This document shows, piece after piece, positions 11,401-23,240 of a DNA stretch of 25,967 bases. The notes beneath the pieces are model-generated. The model was not told the origin of the DNA and searched no databases. It saw nothing but the letters and a program-made list of their open reading frames with translations. The DNA lies in the NCBI GenBank assembly GCA_009602735.1, contig WELA01012905.1:5055-31021 (forward strand). The letters are read 5' to 3'. Numbering within the stretch: the stretch's first letter is position 1; each line of letters starts with the position of its first letter. Both the position numbers and the translations under genes were made by a program. The stretch is from Mesotaenium endlicherianum (taxonomy: Eukaryota; Streptophyta; Zygnematophyceae; Zygnematales; Mesotaeniaceae).

Positions 11401-14220
11401 AAGCCCTCAACAAGCCTGCATATGGCAGCACCAATGCACCAGATTGGCAAGACCAGATGCAGCTCATGAAGTCCCCACACGCATGCAGACCAGAAAAATT
11501 GCCAGCCCCCCCCCCTCCTGGCGGTCACATGAAACAGGTCTGCAGGGGATGGGGAGGATGAGCCAAGTGTGCCTCTCTTACATCAACGATGCATGCGGCA
11601 TTGCCGCCCAGCTCCAGCACCACCTTCTTCTTGCCAGCCTTGGCCTTCATGCCCCACCCCACCTGCAGTCCCCAGCCAAAGGCCTGCTAATGAAATCCCA
11701 CGCAGAGACCAAATCTCTATCGCGCTACCAGTCACAAAATGTGCAATAGCTTCCCAGGCAAGGAGGGCTAACTTCTAACACGTGCACGTGCGCTATGCTC
11801 TCTGTCTGCTGGTGCTGGCAGTCATGAATGTCGCGTATAGGGAGCACTTGCGAAGCGGCTACAGGTCGCAAAGAGCGTGAAAAGGCAGAGCTCGCATCCT
11901 GCTTCACTGAAATTGGCCCACGTGAAGGTGGGAGGCGAGGAGCTTACACTTGGCGAGCCAGTGAAGGACAGAAGCTTGAAGCGCTCGTCGGTTGTGAACA
12001 GGTCCGCACCATCTCTGGAGCAAGGAAGGATGGAGAAGGCGCCATCTGGCAGCTTGCAGCGCGACAGGATATCTCCCAACAGAAGCGCTCCGATGGGCGT
12101 GCGGCTGTGAGCACCGCACCAATATGCCAGTTAGTCGCTGGATGCTGCGCGGTCGGGCCAGCGACACCACCAGAATATCAGTGCATGGAATCGCGCATAC
12201 ACGCAGCAAACCGCACCCTCTGGTAGAGAGGACCACCCAAGGCGATATTTGAAGCACTGTGACCACCAAAAGAACCCATCACCTCCATGAACCAAGTACC
12301 ACCACCACCCTTTGGGTGGGGGCGCGTTGAGATGAAAGACACACGTGGGTGGTGTTTCACACGTACCTGGCAGGCTTCATGACGAAGGGGCACCCAACTG
12401 CAAGTGCGGGCGCTATCTTGTGCGCCGCCTGCCCACATCCCAGCATCACCGCACAACAGAAGTGAGCTAAAAATGTGCGTAGCTTAACTTAGCCTAGGTG
12501 AAAACATAGTTCCTTCTGTGTACATGCCATCAACAGTGGATGGGACCATCTTCATGAAGCTTGAAACACCACACGGGGCAAGAGGTCATTACACAAGGGG
12601 CTGACTGTTGATTCATGCTGATGTCCCTGAATGGGTGCCCAGGGATTTTGGGGAGAAGGCATTGAGCAGGGCTTATAATCTGCACTCCGTATCAAGACAG
12701 GACAAATTGAGAGCGGCAGTAGAGGAGAGGCTGCAAGGGGGGAGCAAACAGGTACTCACCAGGTTGAGGGGGAAGTTGAATGGGCTCACCATGCTGATGG
12801 GCCCTATGGGAAACCTGCGCACCTGCAGCAGATAGTATTCACCCCCACTTCTCTCAGACCTGGTCTCGCCAACATCTACACACCTGCTACCACCGCCCAG
12901 CATCGCCTTGAACGATTCTGACACACTTCAGGGTCCCACCAAGTCTGACTGCTTGCCCAGCAAACGAGAGAGAGTAGCGGTGGCCAAGAGGTGTTCATGA
13001 CTGAGAAGCAAGTGAAGCAAGGAGAAGGAAAGAAGCTGTACCAGAGACTGGTAGCCTTTATTCCTCTCAGATATGTCCACTGGAGCAAACTCCCCGTATC
13101 TGCATGCACGCAGCAACCCACATCAGAGTCAAAGCTCAGCAGCACCACCTGATGTCCTATCTCACTATTACAGGGTGCTCAGCAAATTGACGGGAAGATA
13201 ACGCAAAGGCCACCAGTTCAATTCAGGTCCTAAGAATCGCATGAAGAGTAGCACTGTACAGTGTGCATATCCATATGAAGGCATCAAGAAACCTGAGCGT
13301 TTGCTAGAAGGGCTGGTTTGCCTAGTAGAAAAGACAGGACACAAGTGAACGAGAGTGAGCAACGAAGCGCAGTCGCAGGCAACATGGTGAGGGGGCGTCG
13401 TACATGCGCACGCTTTCTTCGGCGGCGATGCTGAAGGTGTCAATGAGGCGCTGCACCTCTCCCCGTGCATCCCTGCATTACCCATGCCCCTTCCCCTCCA
13501 CAATATTGTTCCTTCATTCAGTCACCCAACCACAGAAGCCAGCAATTATTGATTCTCGAAAATCCACCACCAACTTGTGGGGGGAGCACGAAACATGTTC
13601 ATGTAGACAAACACATAGCAAAATTGTAGTTGGACATCACTTGGTGCCCGGTTCAAGGACAGGAGCAAGGGGACGGAGCACCTGATGGGCTTGCCGGCTT
13701 CCAGGCACAGAGCGCGCGCAAACTCCTCAAAGCGCGCCTTCACCTCCGCCACCACCGTCTCCAGCACCTGCTTCCTCTCATAGCTGGCCATGGCTGCCAT
13801 GAGGGGGGCCGCTCGCTCCGCGCCAGCTATGGCTGCCTCGATGTTGGCCACGTTGGCCAGGGCACATCGAGCCCCCACCTTGGTGGTATACTTGTTGCTC
13901 ACCTCCAACTCCTGGTTGGCAAACACTGCCTTGTTGTTCAGATAGAACGGGTACACCTTCACATCCCCCTCTTCTGATGCTGCTGCTGTCGCTGCCGTAT
14001 CAGAGACAGGCTGCGCACTACGCTCCATTGCTGGCTTTGACACGCTAGCAGCCTCGGGGCCTGGGCTGTTGGAGGTGGGCGGTGCTGGTGTAGGGTCAGG
14101 CTTGGGGACTGATTCAGGCTTGGGTGTTGGCTCGGCCGAAGGTTCAGGAGTCTTGATAGTAGGAGCATCTCTTCCTCCAGTGGAAGCTGAGGTGGCATCT
14201 GCCAGCTCCGACGAGATCAC
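8409..14220 (-). CDS. Aldehyde dehydrogenase (ALDH21 / succinic-semialdehyde type), 13 exons, probably the C-terminal half of a fusion
   Basis: This region oxidises an aldehyde to an acid with NAD(P)+. Exons on the minus strand: 14220-13682, 13472-13404, 13099-13042, 12822-12760, 12428-12367, 12104-11948, 11662-11582, 11084-10980, 10722-10666, 10318-10215, 9669-9594, 9311-9102, 8540-8409 (TGA at 8409-8411). All introns are GT-AG and all phases agree, giving 570 residues. About 85 residues rich in Pro, Glu, Lys and Ala come first, then a full-length ALDH domain of about 485. Visible catalytic features are Asn in SPFNFP, the FTGSPSVGW cofactor loop, the general base Glu in LELGGN, the nucleophile Cys in QSGQSC and EEVFGPV near the end. 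The overall pattern recalls ALDH21 of mosses and algae, reported as an NADP-dependent succinic semialdehyde dehydrogenase; this subfamily call is from memory. An ATG at 14403 in the same open frame is the alternative start if the gene stands alone. Confidence 0.93.
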
Positions 14221-14635
14221 CTGCTTGCACCAACTTGACCCTTGCCACCATGAGTTGACAAAGCAAATGGAGACCAGAACACCTGCTTTCTTGCCAACAA
14301 TATCGCGTGCTATGACAATCAGATCAAATCTTTTGATGCTCACATAGCACAGCCTGGAAAGACAAGGCGTGCTGGACTTGATGCCATGGCTACATAAAGG
14401 CAATGCTATACACTAGTAACAGAGGGGGCAGTGAGGGAGCAGTAATGCGCGATGGCAGAATATCTCCAATAAGTCACATCAGCAACAATTGTCTGCATCA
14501 GAGCAACTTCTCTCCTCACGCGAGTGCTGCAGTCACTTGAAAATGATGAGTGTTGCAAGTGTGCCAAGAAATGAGAGCATCATATGATACTTCACACAAA
14601 AGAACAAACAATTATGACGATCGACAGCATTACGC

Positions 14636-14638
<3 letters not shown>

Positions 14639-14716
<78 letters not shown>

Positions 14717-15169
14717 NNNNNNNNNNNNNNNNNNNNNNNNNNNNNNNNNNNNNNNNNNNNNNNNNNNNNNNNNNNNNNNNNNNNNNNNNNNNNNNNNNNN
14801 NNNNNNNNNNNNNNNNNNNNNNNNNNNNNNNNNNNNNNNNNNNNNNNNNNNNNNNNNNNNNNNNNNNNNNNNNNNNNNNNNNNNNNNNNNNNNNNNNNNN
14901 NNNNNNNNNNNNNNNNNNNNNNNNNNNNNNNNNNNNNNNNNNNNNNNNNNNNNNNNNNNNNNNNNNNNNNNNNNNNNNNNNNNNNNNNNNNNNNNNNNNN
15001 NNNNNNNNNNNNNNNNNNNNNNNNNNNNNNNNNNNNNNNNNNNNNNNNNNNNNNNNNNNNNNNNNNNNNNNNNNNNNNNNNNNNNNNNNNNNNNNNNNNN
15101 NNNNNNNNNNNNNNNNNNNNNNNNNNNNNNNNNNNNNNNNNNNNNNNNNNNNNNNNNNNNNNNNNNNNN

Positions 15170-15213
<44 letters not shown>
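14639..15213. repeat. GA/TC dinucleotide microsatellite interrupted by an assembly gap
   Basis: A pure GA run covers 14639-14716 and resumes at 15170-15213, with N between. The real repeat length is therefore unknown. It lies in the intron that would join the thiamine-diphosphate exons to the aldehyde dehydrogenase exons and reads as a polypyrimidine tract on the transcribed strand's sense. It also produces spurious Ser-Leu and Arg-Glu open frames in several frames. Confidence 0.97.
14717..15169. other. Assembly gap (453 N)
   Basis: All bases are N. The gap length may be nominal. It sits at the junction of the two enzyme halves and is the main reason the fusion cannot be proven from this sequence. 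Confidence 1.
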
Positions 15214-15215
<2 letters not shown>

Positions 15216-15255
15216 TGCAAGCAAGTAGAGAAGGCCAAAAGTGAGAGAGACTGAC

Positions 15256-18200
15256 AGCAGACGAGTTCTCCTGGCGCTTCTTGGCCATGATGCCCGGCAG
15301 CTCGTTGTCGAGGATGTCATTTGCCCACTGGTAGTCCACGGGCACCTGCACACTCGCCATCTCAGATATATTTTTTGCTCAGCGCACTCCCTGACTGCAA
15401 GAGACCATTGATCTATGCTTGACACTTCAAATAGTATCATGGCACACTAAGACAACGTACGCTTGAGCAAATAGCTCTTGGATCAACTAAACTTTCTGGA
15501 TCATCATACTCAACTAGAGTGGCCAAATATCAGAAAAGCACGAGTCCACTTCAGAAACAGCTGTCATAAAGCTTTCAGCATAAGGGAATGACAACCGCAA
15601 CGTGAAGAAGTCACAACTGCAGGCGGCGCACTTTCAACATTCAATCAGCTAACGAGAGCCCACAAAGAAAGCGAGTGGTGGAAGAGTTGGAGGAGGAGGA
15701 GCAGAGCAGGCATTTAACCTCAATAAGCTTAACGCCTTCATTCTGTACGTGGAGGCACTCGTGCAGCACCTCCGCCAGATTGGCCGCCGACGTCACTCGG
15801 AAGCCCTTGGCACCATAGCTGCGCTCAATGCAGGGGCACTCATGGAGGTTGAAGTTTGACTCAAGTCACTTGCTTGCACCAGAAGAAAACAACAGAACAC
15901 ACTGCACTGACTGGAAGAGGAGAGGACGAACTCCCGTCATCGATGGCTTTCAGCACGTATACTTCTCAGTCTTCCATGGCGGAAAGACAAAGAATGATAT
16001 GCAGAGAGATAAAGCTCTGGAGCTGCTCCAAATCTTAAGCCTCCAGCTACCTGCAGAAGCAGCTAGAGAACGCAACAGAGTGAGGCAACAGGGTGCTATG
16101 TGAGAGTGCACACCTCTCTGCGTACTTGACAAAGTCAGGGTTTCCCAGCTCCAGCCCAAACCTGCAGCCGCAGTTGTACACCCAATTAAACAGAGCGTGA
16201 GTTATGGCAGATGATGCCCACGCCACTAGCAACTGTGTTGTGACGCTGACTTCTGCCGTGTGCAAGCAAGATGCCCTAATCCGTTGTAGCAGCTATGCAC
16301 AACAGTCAAAGCGTGGAAGACCTTATGCAGTCACATTCCTAAGAAGGCAGCAACAATTGTAAGCTGCACATTAAGCACCGTCTTTTAAGCTTGACCGGAA
16401 GTAGTCAGTCATAGTTCAACACATGTCACGGTCATTGAGCAGCAAATCAGGGCCTCCTGTAGTTGCTAGACGCAGCTGCATCTAGCTGAAACTCTTTCCG
16501 CAATTCTTGTAATCCTCAGCTTTCGTCAAGCTGAAACATGGTCTCAAAGCGGAATTCTTAGTCTAAATCCGGCCTCTTATATCTGCAAGGCCGAGCTTGA
16601 CATGCACAGCGACATCTCAGATTTTTCAATCTCTCGCAAGCCCTGATTTCAACAACAGTGCAAGTCAAGTGGGAAGGGATAAAGGCATTTCTGACCTGTC
16701 AAATCCGGCTGTGTGTTGCTTCCACTGAATCATTCCAAACGCTGAGTCGTTGAGCAACAGCACAGTCAGGTTGAGCTTCAGCCGCACTGCTGTCTCCATC
16801 TCCTGACAGGGTCCATGACAGATCACTCAAAAACTTTGCTTAATATGAGTACGAGAAAGCACACCTGCATGCCATCTCATGTGTGTGCTCAAAAGCATGT
16901 GGACGACAAGAACCAAAACATGTAAAGTGCATGATAGCCTTGCCAGTGGTACACTTTGCAAATCTGCTGTTTACTTAGTCTTGGGCTTATATGTTAGGAG
17001 AAAGTGAGAATATACTGGCTTCTTCAAGATAGGACGCTCTTCTCACGCGCTTAGGCAGACAGAGCACTGCACACATCAGAGAAGTTGCCAGACACGACCA
17101 GTGAAAGGACTAGAAAGCAAGCCATCATCACTCAGAACCACCCCTGAACTGGTGGCAGGGTGATGCAAGGGAGCGAAAGCAGAAGCAGACCTGCGAGTTC
17201 ATCATGAAGCCACCGTCTCCACAGATGGCCACTACCTTCTTGTGGGGATACAACAGAGCTACGGCCATGGCTGACGGGAGACCAGCACCCATGGTGGCCA
17301 GGGCATTATCCAGCAGAAGCGTATTTGGCTCATAAGCCTGCAACACAAGAGCATGAACCATGATTATAAATCAATGCTGTTACTTTTTCGTCCCATGAAT
17401 ATATCTCTAAATGGCTAACTGCTACAGTTAGCCATGTACTTGCCACTCATTCAGTATCGGAGACTGCTTATATCTGAGTTGAATGGATAGATACTCAAGA
17501 AGCATAGACTTGAAGGTCTAGAGTACGCAAAAGTGGGCTATGAAGTCATCCTTCAGAAGTAGAGTGAACAGTGAAAGGATGTAGCCTGACTTTTCAAGTC
17601 CTGAGTAAGGGCACACCGCCTTCCCCAACAACCAACAGGCTACACAAGGCACAGCAACTGAACCTCAAAGTTTTGGTAACAAAACGGGAAAAGAGTTCAT
17701 TCTTCATTTTCTCTAATCTGAAAACATGACGACCCCCTATGTCAAAGCCATAGTGCTCCAGGCGGCAAAACTCGGCCAGGCAACAATGGCCAGCTTGGCC
17801 TTTCGAGAGAACTAAGGAGCATGATTATACCTTGAAGTATCTTGCAAAGTATATCTTGTACATCCCTGCAACCCCACATATTCCGTCGACCAGCTCAGAC
17901 TGCATGTTTGCACACATGGATCAGGCAGCTATATCCGGGTACTTCTTTGAGAAAATGGTACTTATAAAATGGTGATCCTGAATTTATTTCCCCCACCTCC
18001 TCAACAGAGGGAAAAGAGAATGGTGTGCCAAGTTGCAAGAGAGTATTTAAAGTAAGGTTAAGCTTGGTACCGTTGTCAAGGCAGCCCACACCATCGTCAG
18101 GCAGCACCTTCCTGCACAAATTGCTCACCATGGGGGACGCATCATATATTAGCAGCCTTCTTTCAAATCTCTTATTGCATACCCACACCCGAGCATTCAA

Positions 18201-21200
18201 TAACGGACATATGGGAGCACAAAAACAAAACGTAGACTGCTGCATGTAAGGAGCAGACAAGTGAGACGTTGTACAAGCATTGGTGGCCTGCCTTTACAAA
18301 ATCACAAAAGTGTGAGTCAAAGTTTTGCAGTCGAAGCGTGAGGCAGCAACAACACAAGAGGAGCGGGCATGCAAAAGCACCTGAGGTCGGCCACAATGCG
18401 CTGCGGCATCAGGGGGAAGCGCTCGTCATCCATGCCCTTCAGAAAGTGCTCCTCCATCTCCTTCTTCACCTGTTCTTGCTCAACCGAGGACACTCACAGG
18501 CAACCATGCCAGGAACAGGGAGGAAAATGTGGAAGATACCTGAGAACAGCACTGTGGACCAGGGGCCATCTCATACCATGTTCTGAACAATAATAGCACT
18601 CAAATATCATGGTAGATAAGTGCAGCCACTCTCGCTGCGGGCATCAAATTAACCAGGAAGCAGGTTTCACATTTCATACAAAGCACAGTCCAGCGGAGTA
18701 TAGTGCTTCCTGTCGCAGCACACATGAAGAAAGAGCAAAGTTAAGCACCGCAGGTGCTACTGTCTTCACAATAAGAGGGCGTTCCAAAGCAATCAACAAT
18801 TATGACTACTGCAGGGTTGCATGAAGGTGAGAATGGGACACCTTTAGCATGAAGGCATAGTCCCAGTGAGCCTGCTTTTTCACAGTTTGTGTCAGCTGCC
18901 ATATGGTATTGGCAATGTCGCCTATTACCTCCAGCTGCAGGTAGCACCCGCCCACATCCAGATTTTTTTTTTTAGGGCTATATGTCAGAGGGAGTTTTGA
19001 CAAAGCAGATTAATGAGCTTCACCTGTTATAGACTACTGGCTACAATAAGAACACAGTTGGCAGCTTAAGCTTGTACACAAATGCTGGTTGAATCATATC
19101 AGAAATGAAAGAGCACCGCCGTAGACAATAACCGGTTCTTCTGCACCAGCACGCACGCACAGAATATTCTCCATCCTTTGCAAAAGTGGGAAAGGTGTAC
19201 CTAAAGGAGGATGTCAAGACAGACACGGACGTAATGTATGGGGCCTTGTGATAACAGTTTATACAAGTAAATTTGTCTCTATGATCCGGACTAGGAAAAC
19301 CTCAACAAAAGCCCACCCCTCCTATCCCAAATTCACCCGCCCAACTTTCCCCTCCATTCTTGCAGTCAAGCCCAACCATAAAGTCCTAGCAAAATTTTGG
19401 CACAAAACCCCAGCTTAACAGAAAGCCGTACTTATTTTATGTAAGTTGTAAGTATGTAAGTACTAAAATGCATAATGACAGAATGGCTGGAAAAGGTCAC
19501 CTGGGGAAAGTACACCGTGTCCACTTTGGCGCTGTAAAAGTGTATATGGATCACAACTGGCGCCTGCCCATGCCTGTGTCAACAAGAGAAAGGATGAGAC
19601 CACCCCTGGATTTGAGATATGTCACCGGGTCAAACGGCGTGCTCTAAGGAACTCACAGGCGCTGAGCGGACCACAGCAATTCAATTTCTACACAAGCACT
19701 TTTTTGTGTGCCTATCCTGCCAGGACAAAATCCAAAAAGTCTCAGAAACTGCTTTCCCCTTTGCAGACACCAAGCTCACATCTACATCAATGAGTGTAAC
19801 TCCAAGTGAGGTCCTTCTACAGGAAACATGTGACAGCATCATTCTGTCATGCATGCATGGTTTCATCTTTGCAGAGGTAGAAACGCTAAAGAGGGTGCGT
19901 GGGAAGTACATAGCAACGGAAGAATGGTGTGACTGGCCACTATACCTACTTCATCAGGAAGGGTGGCTTCTCCACCACATCGTGGCCGACATTTATAATA
20001 AGGTCCGCCTTCTCAATGCACGTGTGCGGGTAGTCATTGGCAGAGAGAGCACATGTGCCCAGGTACAGTGGATGCGACTCTGCCCATACCAAACACGTAT
20101 GGCTGATCAAATGCCTGGATAATGCATGCCATAAGGATAGACAGCACCAACATCGCCCATACACTACTCGCCGAGCACTAGATCTGTGCACTGGGATGTA
20201 GAAGTACTTTGCCGCAGTCAAGAGAAGGTATATACTAGCTTCCAAGCCCAGTATGTATATACAAGGAATACTGTGCGGGTCTGTTTTGAATGCACATTAG
20301 ACCACAATGAGGCACCCCCTGCATATCTATATATTAAAGCTGACTGTTACCTCTGATGCATACCACATGAAAAAGTATGATGAAAGTTACGGATGAAAAC
20401 AACTCCACTTATTCTATGTTGTCTTTAAAACCTGTAAACTCGTGTGCGGCCAATCTGTGGAGGAATAATAGGCAGCTTACATTCTGTCAGGTCAGGTCCG
20501 TCAACATGTGGCTAAGCATGTGGGGTTGCGATGAGGACCGCACAGCAGCAAGGCATGACTGGCATGACTCAGGGGGGTGCATTGAGGGTTGGGCCAACCT
20601 GTGATGACGCCCTTGCCCATCTGGGTGGTGGCAAATGGGATTCCCAGCTCATCCACAAGAAGGCGGAGCCTGCCAGCAGGGACAAAGATGATGCTGCTCT
20701 CAAGGACACTCAACTGTGGCACTATGGTACAGTACCTCAAAAATTGATAAGAACGGATATAGATTCTTGAGCTGAAACAATTTGTGAAAATTACAAGGAG
20801 TTCATCCCAGTCTTCAACCCCCTGGAGAGGAAAATCTGTACATTCTTATAAAGAATTATGTTGCATGTACCCCATACCATTGGACACGTGCTCTGCATAT
20901 GCACGTGTATGTGTGGTTGTGCATGTTTCATTCCGTACATATCAAAACACATGAAGAGGCAAGTCAGCCTGTGGGATATGCAAGTCTCACATCTTCTGCG
21001 TGCGTTTCCGATTGGCGCCAGCGCCAATGATGATGAGGGGGTGTGAAGCTGCTTCAATCATGGCCGTTGCTTTGCCTATAGCTTTTCCTTCAGCAATGGG
21101 CCTCCTTACCGGGTGCACGGGGAAGAGAGGCATGTCAGTCATATTTGAAGCAATGTCCTCAGGAAGCTCCAAGTGTACTGCTCCGGGCTTCTCTTCCTCC

Positions 21201-22684
21201 GCCATTCTGATGCTCTCTCTCACAAGTGAAGGGACCATGTCCCCGCTTGCTATCTGCTTCGTGAACTGCAATTGCACAAATAAAACAGGGTACTAGAAAT
21301 TGATTGTTGTGAAAGAGATAAAATGTGGCATACAAGAACAAACACAATGATGGTAGGTGTCTTTGTCAATCAGGTCATTCCTTAACCAGGAGAGCAACGT
21401 GACTTTAGGTAGGTTAGCGCATTCTGCAAGTTTGCAACTGCATTGTCGATATCAAACAGACACACTGTTAATTGCCTAATATTAAGAGATCACCACGCAC
21501 AGCTCCACTTTTGCTAGTAAGCGACTCGCTTCCATGTGTAAAGAAAAAAATCATCAGAAAAACTTTATGAAGTGTAACACAGTGCTGGAAGAATGACTTC
21601 TTGTTCTACTTACTAGAATCCTTTGTAAAGATGCACGGGCGTGAAATATGTTACAGGATACAACATGGTCCAGTAGGAAGCAAACCTTGGTGATGGGGCG
21701 CATGTTCTCAACAATATCAACAATCTGAAAGGATCCTTGCTTGCTCATGCGAATTGGCTTCTGTCCAGTAATCATGAGCTGCATAAGAAAGAGAGAAAGG
21801 GAGGTGTGTGCATCACTGTCGTTGAGTAATTATAGTGCTCCAGAAACCTTAACACCATATGAAAGGCATATCAGACTAGTAAATGGAGGGCACGAAAGAG
21901 AAAAAAATAACACATGTAAATTGTGTATATGGACATTTGTACTTATTTGTCCATTTCGTCTACGTGTTTCAAGGAAGACTACATTCAACAATGTGATTGA
22001 TATGTTCCTCAAAGTGACACCAACGAAGTGCACAACAAATTCATGGACTGCAATTCATAAATAGGCTTGTCTTGGCACTCATTGTCTCTTGCCTCCTTAA
22101 TATATTACACATGCACAGGAAATCTTGCCAGACTTGCATGCTGCATTCTATCGAGCTATACCCAAGCTTACCATTGGAAATCCAGCAAGCTGGGCATACG
22201 CAGCAGCCGTACCAAAATTAGTGGCCCCAGGACCAAGGGTGGATAATGCAACTCCGCACTTTCCAGTCAAACGACCAACAGTTGCCGCCATAAAGCCAGC
22301 TGCTTGCTCATGACGGGTCACTACAAGTTTAATCTTGGATGTCATCAGTGAATTTAAGAGGTCCAAATTTTCCTCTCCTGGGATGCCAAAGATGTACCTG
22401 CAGAGGTTTTTTTTCATATGTCAACGGATGTTGCTGAATGACGTAAACTGCACCCTTTTAAATAAATTGAAGAGACAGAGGAGACCAAAAAGCAGGGTTG
22501 ATGAGGAAACATTTAAGACCCATGAGACTCTCATACGAAGGCGTACATGTTCGCACTCAGTTGCAGTTAAGTGCGGAAAAATGGACCGACGCTTCTCTGG
22601 TGCAACTTACTCAATATTCTCATTCTCCAGGGCTCTGACCATGACATCTGAAGCCTTCTGGGAGGTTCTCTCAGAACTGGCCAT
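15256..22684 (-). CDS. Thiamine-diphosphate enzyme, acetolactate synthase / 2-oxoacid decarboxylase type, 16 exons
   Basis: Exons on the minus strand: 22684-22611, 22397-22172, 21778-21686, 21265-20991, 20669-20599, 20079-19950, 19573-19501, 18934-18842, 18469-18381, 18111-18071, 17865-17831, 17337-17191, 16802-16696, 16161-16114, 15818-15719, 15345-15256. Every intron is GT-AG and phases agree over 564 codons, close to the usual family length. The N-terminal domain has FGIPGEENLDLL and the catalytic Glu in TRHEQAAGF (residue 55), then STLGPGATN. The central domain contains ADLIINVGHDVVEKPPF. The C-terminal domain has the diphosphate-binding GDG at 440-442 followed, after 24 residues, by Asn467. 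The start is the ATG at 22684: upstream in-frame sequence has a stop and no ATG. The domain begins within about 10 residues, so I see no plastid transit peptide, unlike plant acetolactate synthase. No stop is visible after exon 16; reading probably continues by splicing into the aldehyde dehydrogenase exons. Confidence 0.93.
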
Positions 22685-23240
22685 TTTGAAAGCAATATTG
22701 AGGGGAACGAATACTATTCCGTGAACTTGTTGTCTTAAAAAGAAGTTGAAGAAAAATGTGGTGAAGATCCGCACTTATCTCAAGCTCATGTCAAGTGCTC
22801 ACGTATGCCCGGAATGAACAAATTATTACGAGGTTCAAGTCGGCTCCAAGTCTGCTGTCATATGTCGCTCAATGTCTCTAGCACTCCAAAGGTGCTACTG
22901 AAAAATTTGCAGGAGCTATTCGGTACTCAGCTTGGTGCTTCCCTAAAGAAGTTATCTTCCACCTGCTTGACGAATAACGTCTTATGTAGTTCCTAACAGA
23001 GTTCACAGGCTGCAACAAGCCATCTGTGTAAAATGGGATCCAATCATTATGGATACCACTTTAGTCCACTTGGCGGCATTTGGCAGCCTATAGGGCTTCC
23101 AAATCATGACCAATCGTGACCAATCTTGGCTGCCCATAGAATGACGTCATTATATGTCAATAGACTTACAACATTTTATTCAGATTTTATTACATAATTG
23201 GGTGGAAGTGGGATGTGGCCCGTGGGTAGTGCGCGCTGGA
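22685..23240. promoter_or_regulatory. Upstream region of the minus-strand enzyme gene, with CCAAT and C-box motifs
   Basis: This is the 5' flank of the minus-strand gene that starts at 22684. Two CCAAT motifs 11 bases apart sit at about 23110-23124 in a short direct repeat (ATGACCAATCGTGACCAATC). A perfect palindrome TGACGTCA, the classic bZIP (CRE / C-box) site, is at 23142-23149. The palindrome reads the same on both strands, so it could serve either this gene or the plus-strand Obg gene. No clear TATA box was found. The assignment is by motif only. Confidence 0.35.

Noticed and set aside
13630..13977. Plus-strand open frame of 115 codons
   Set aside because: It is antisense to the first aldehyde dehydrogenase exon, whose frame shows the family pattern; GC-rich coding sequence often leaves the opposite strand open.
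14533..15440. Long open frames of Ser-Leu or Arg-Glu repeats across the GA/TC tract and gap
   Set aside because: They are produced by a dinucleotide repeat and by N bases being read as open; they are not proteins.
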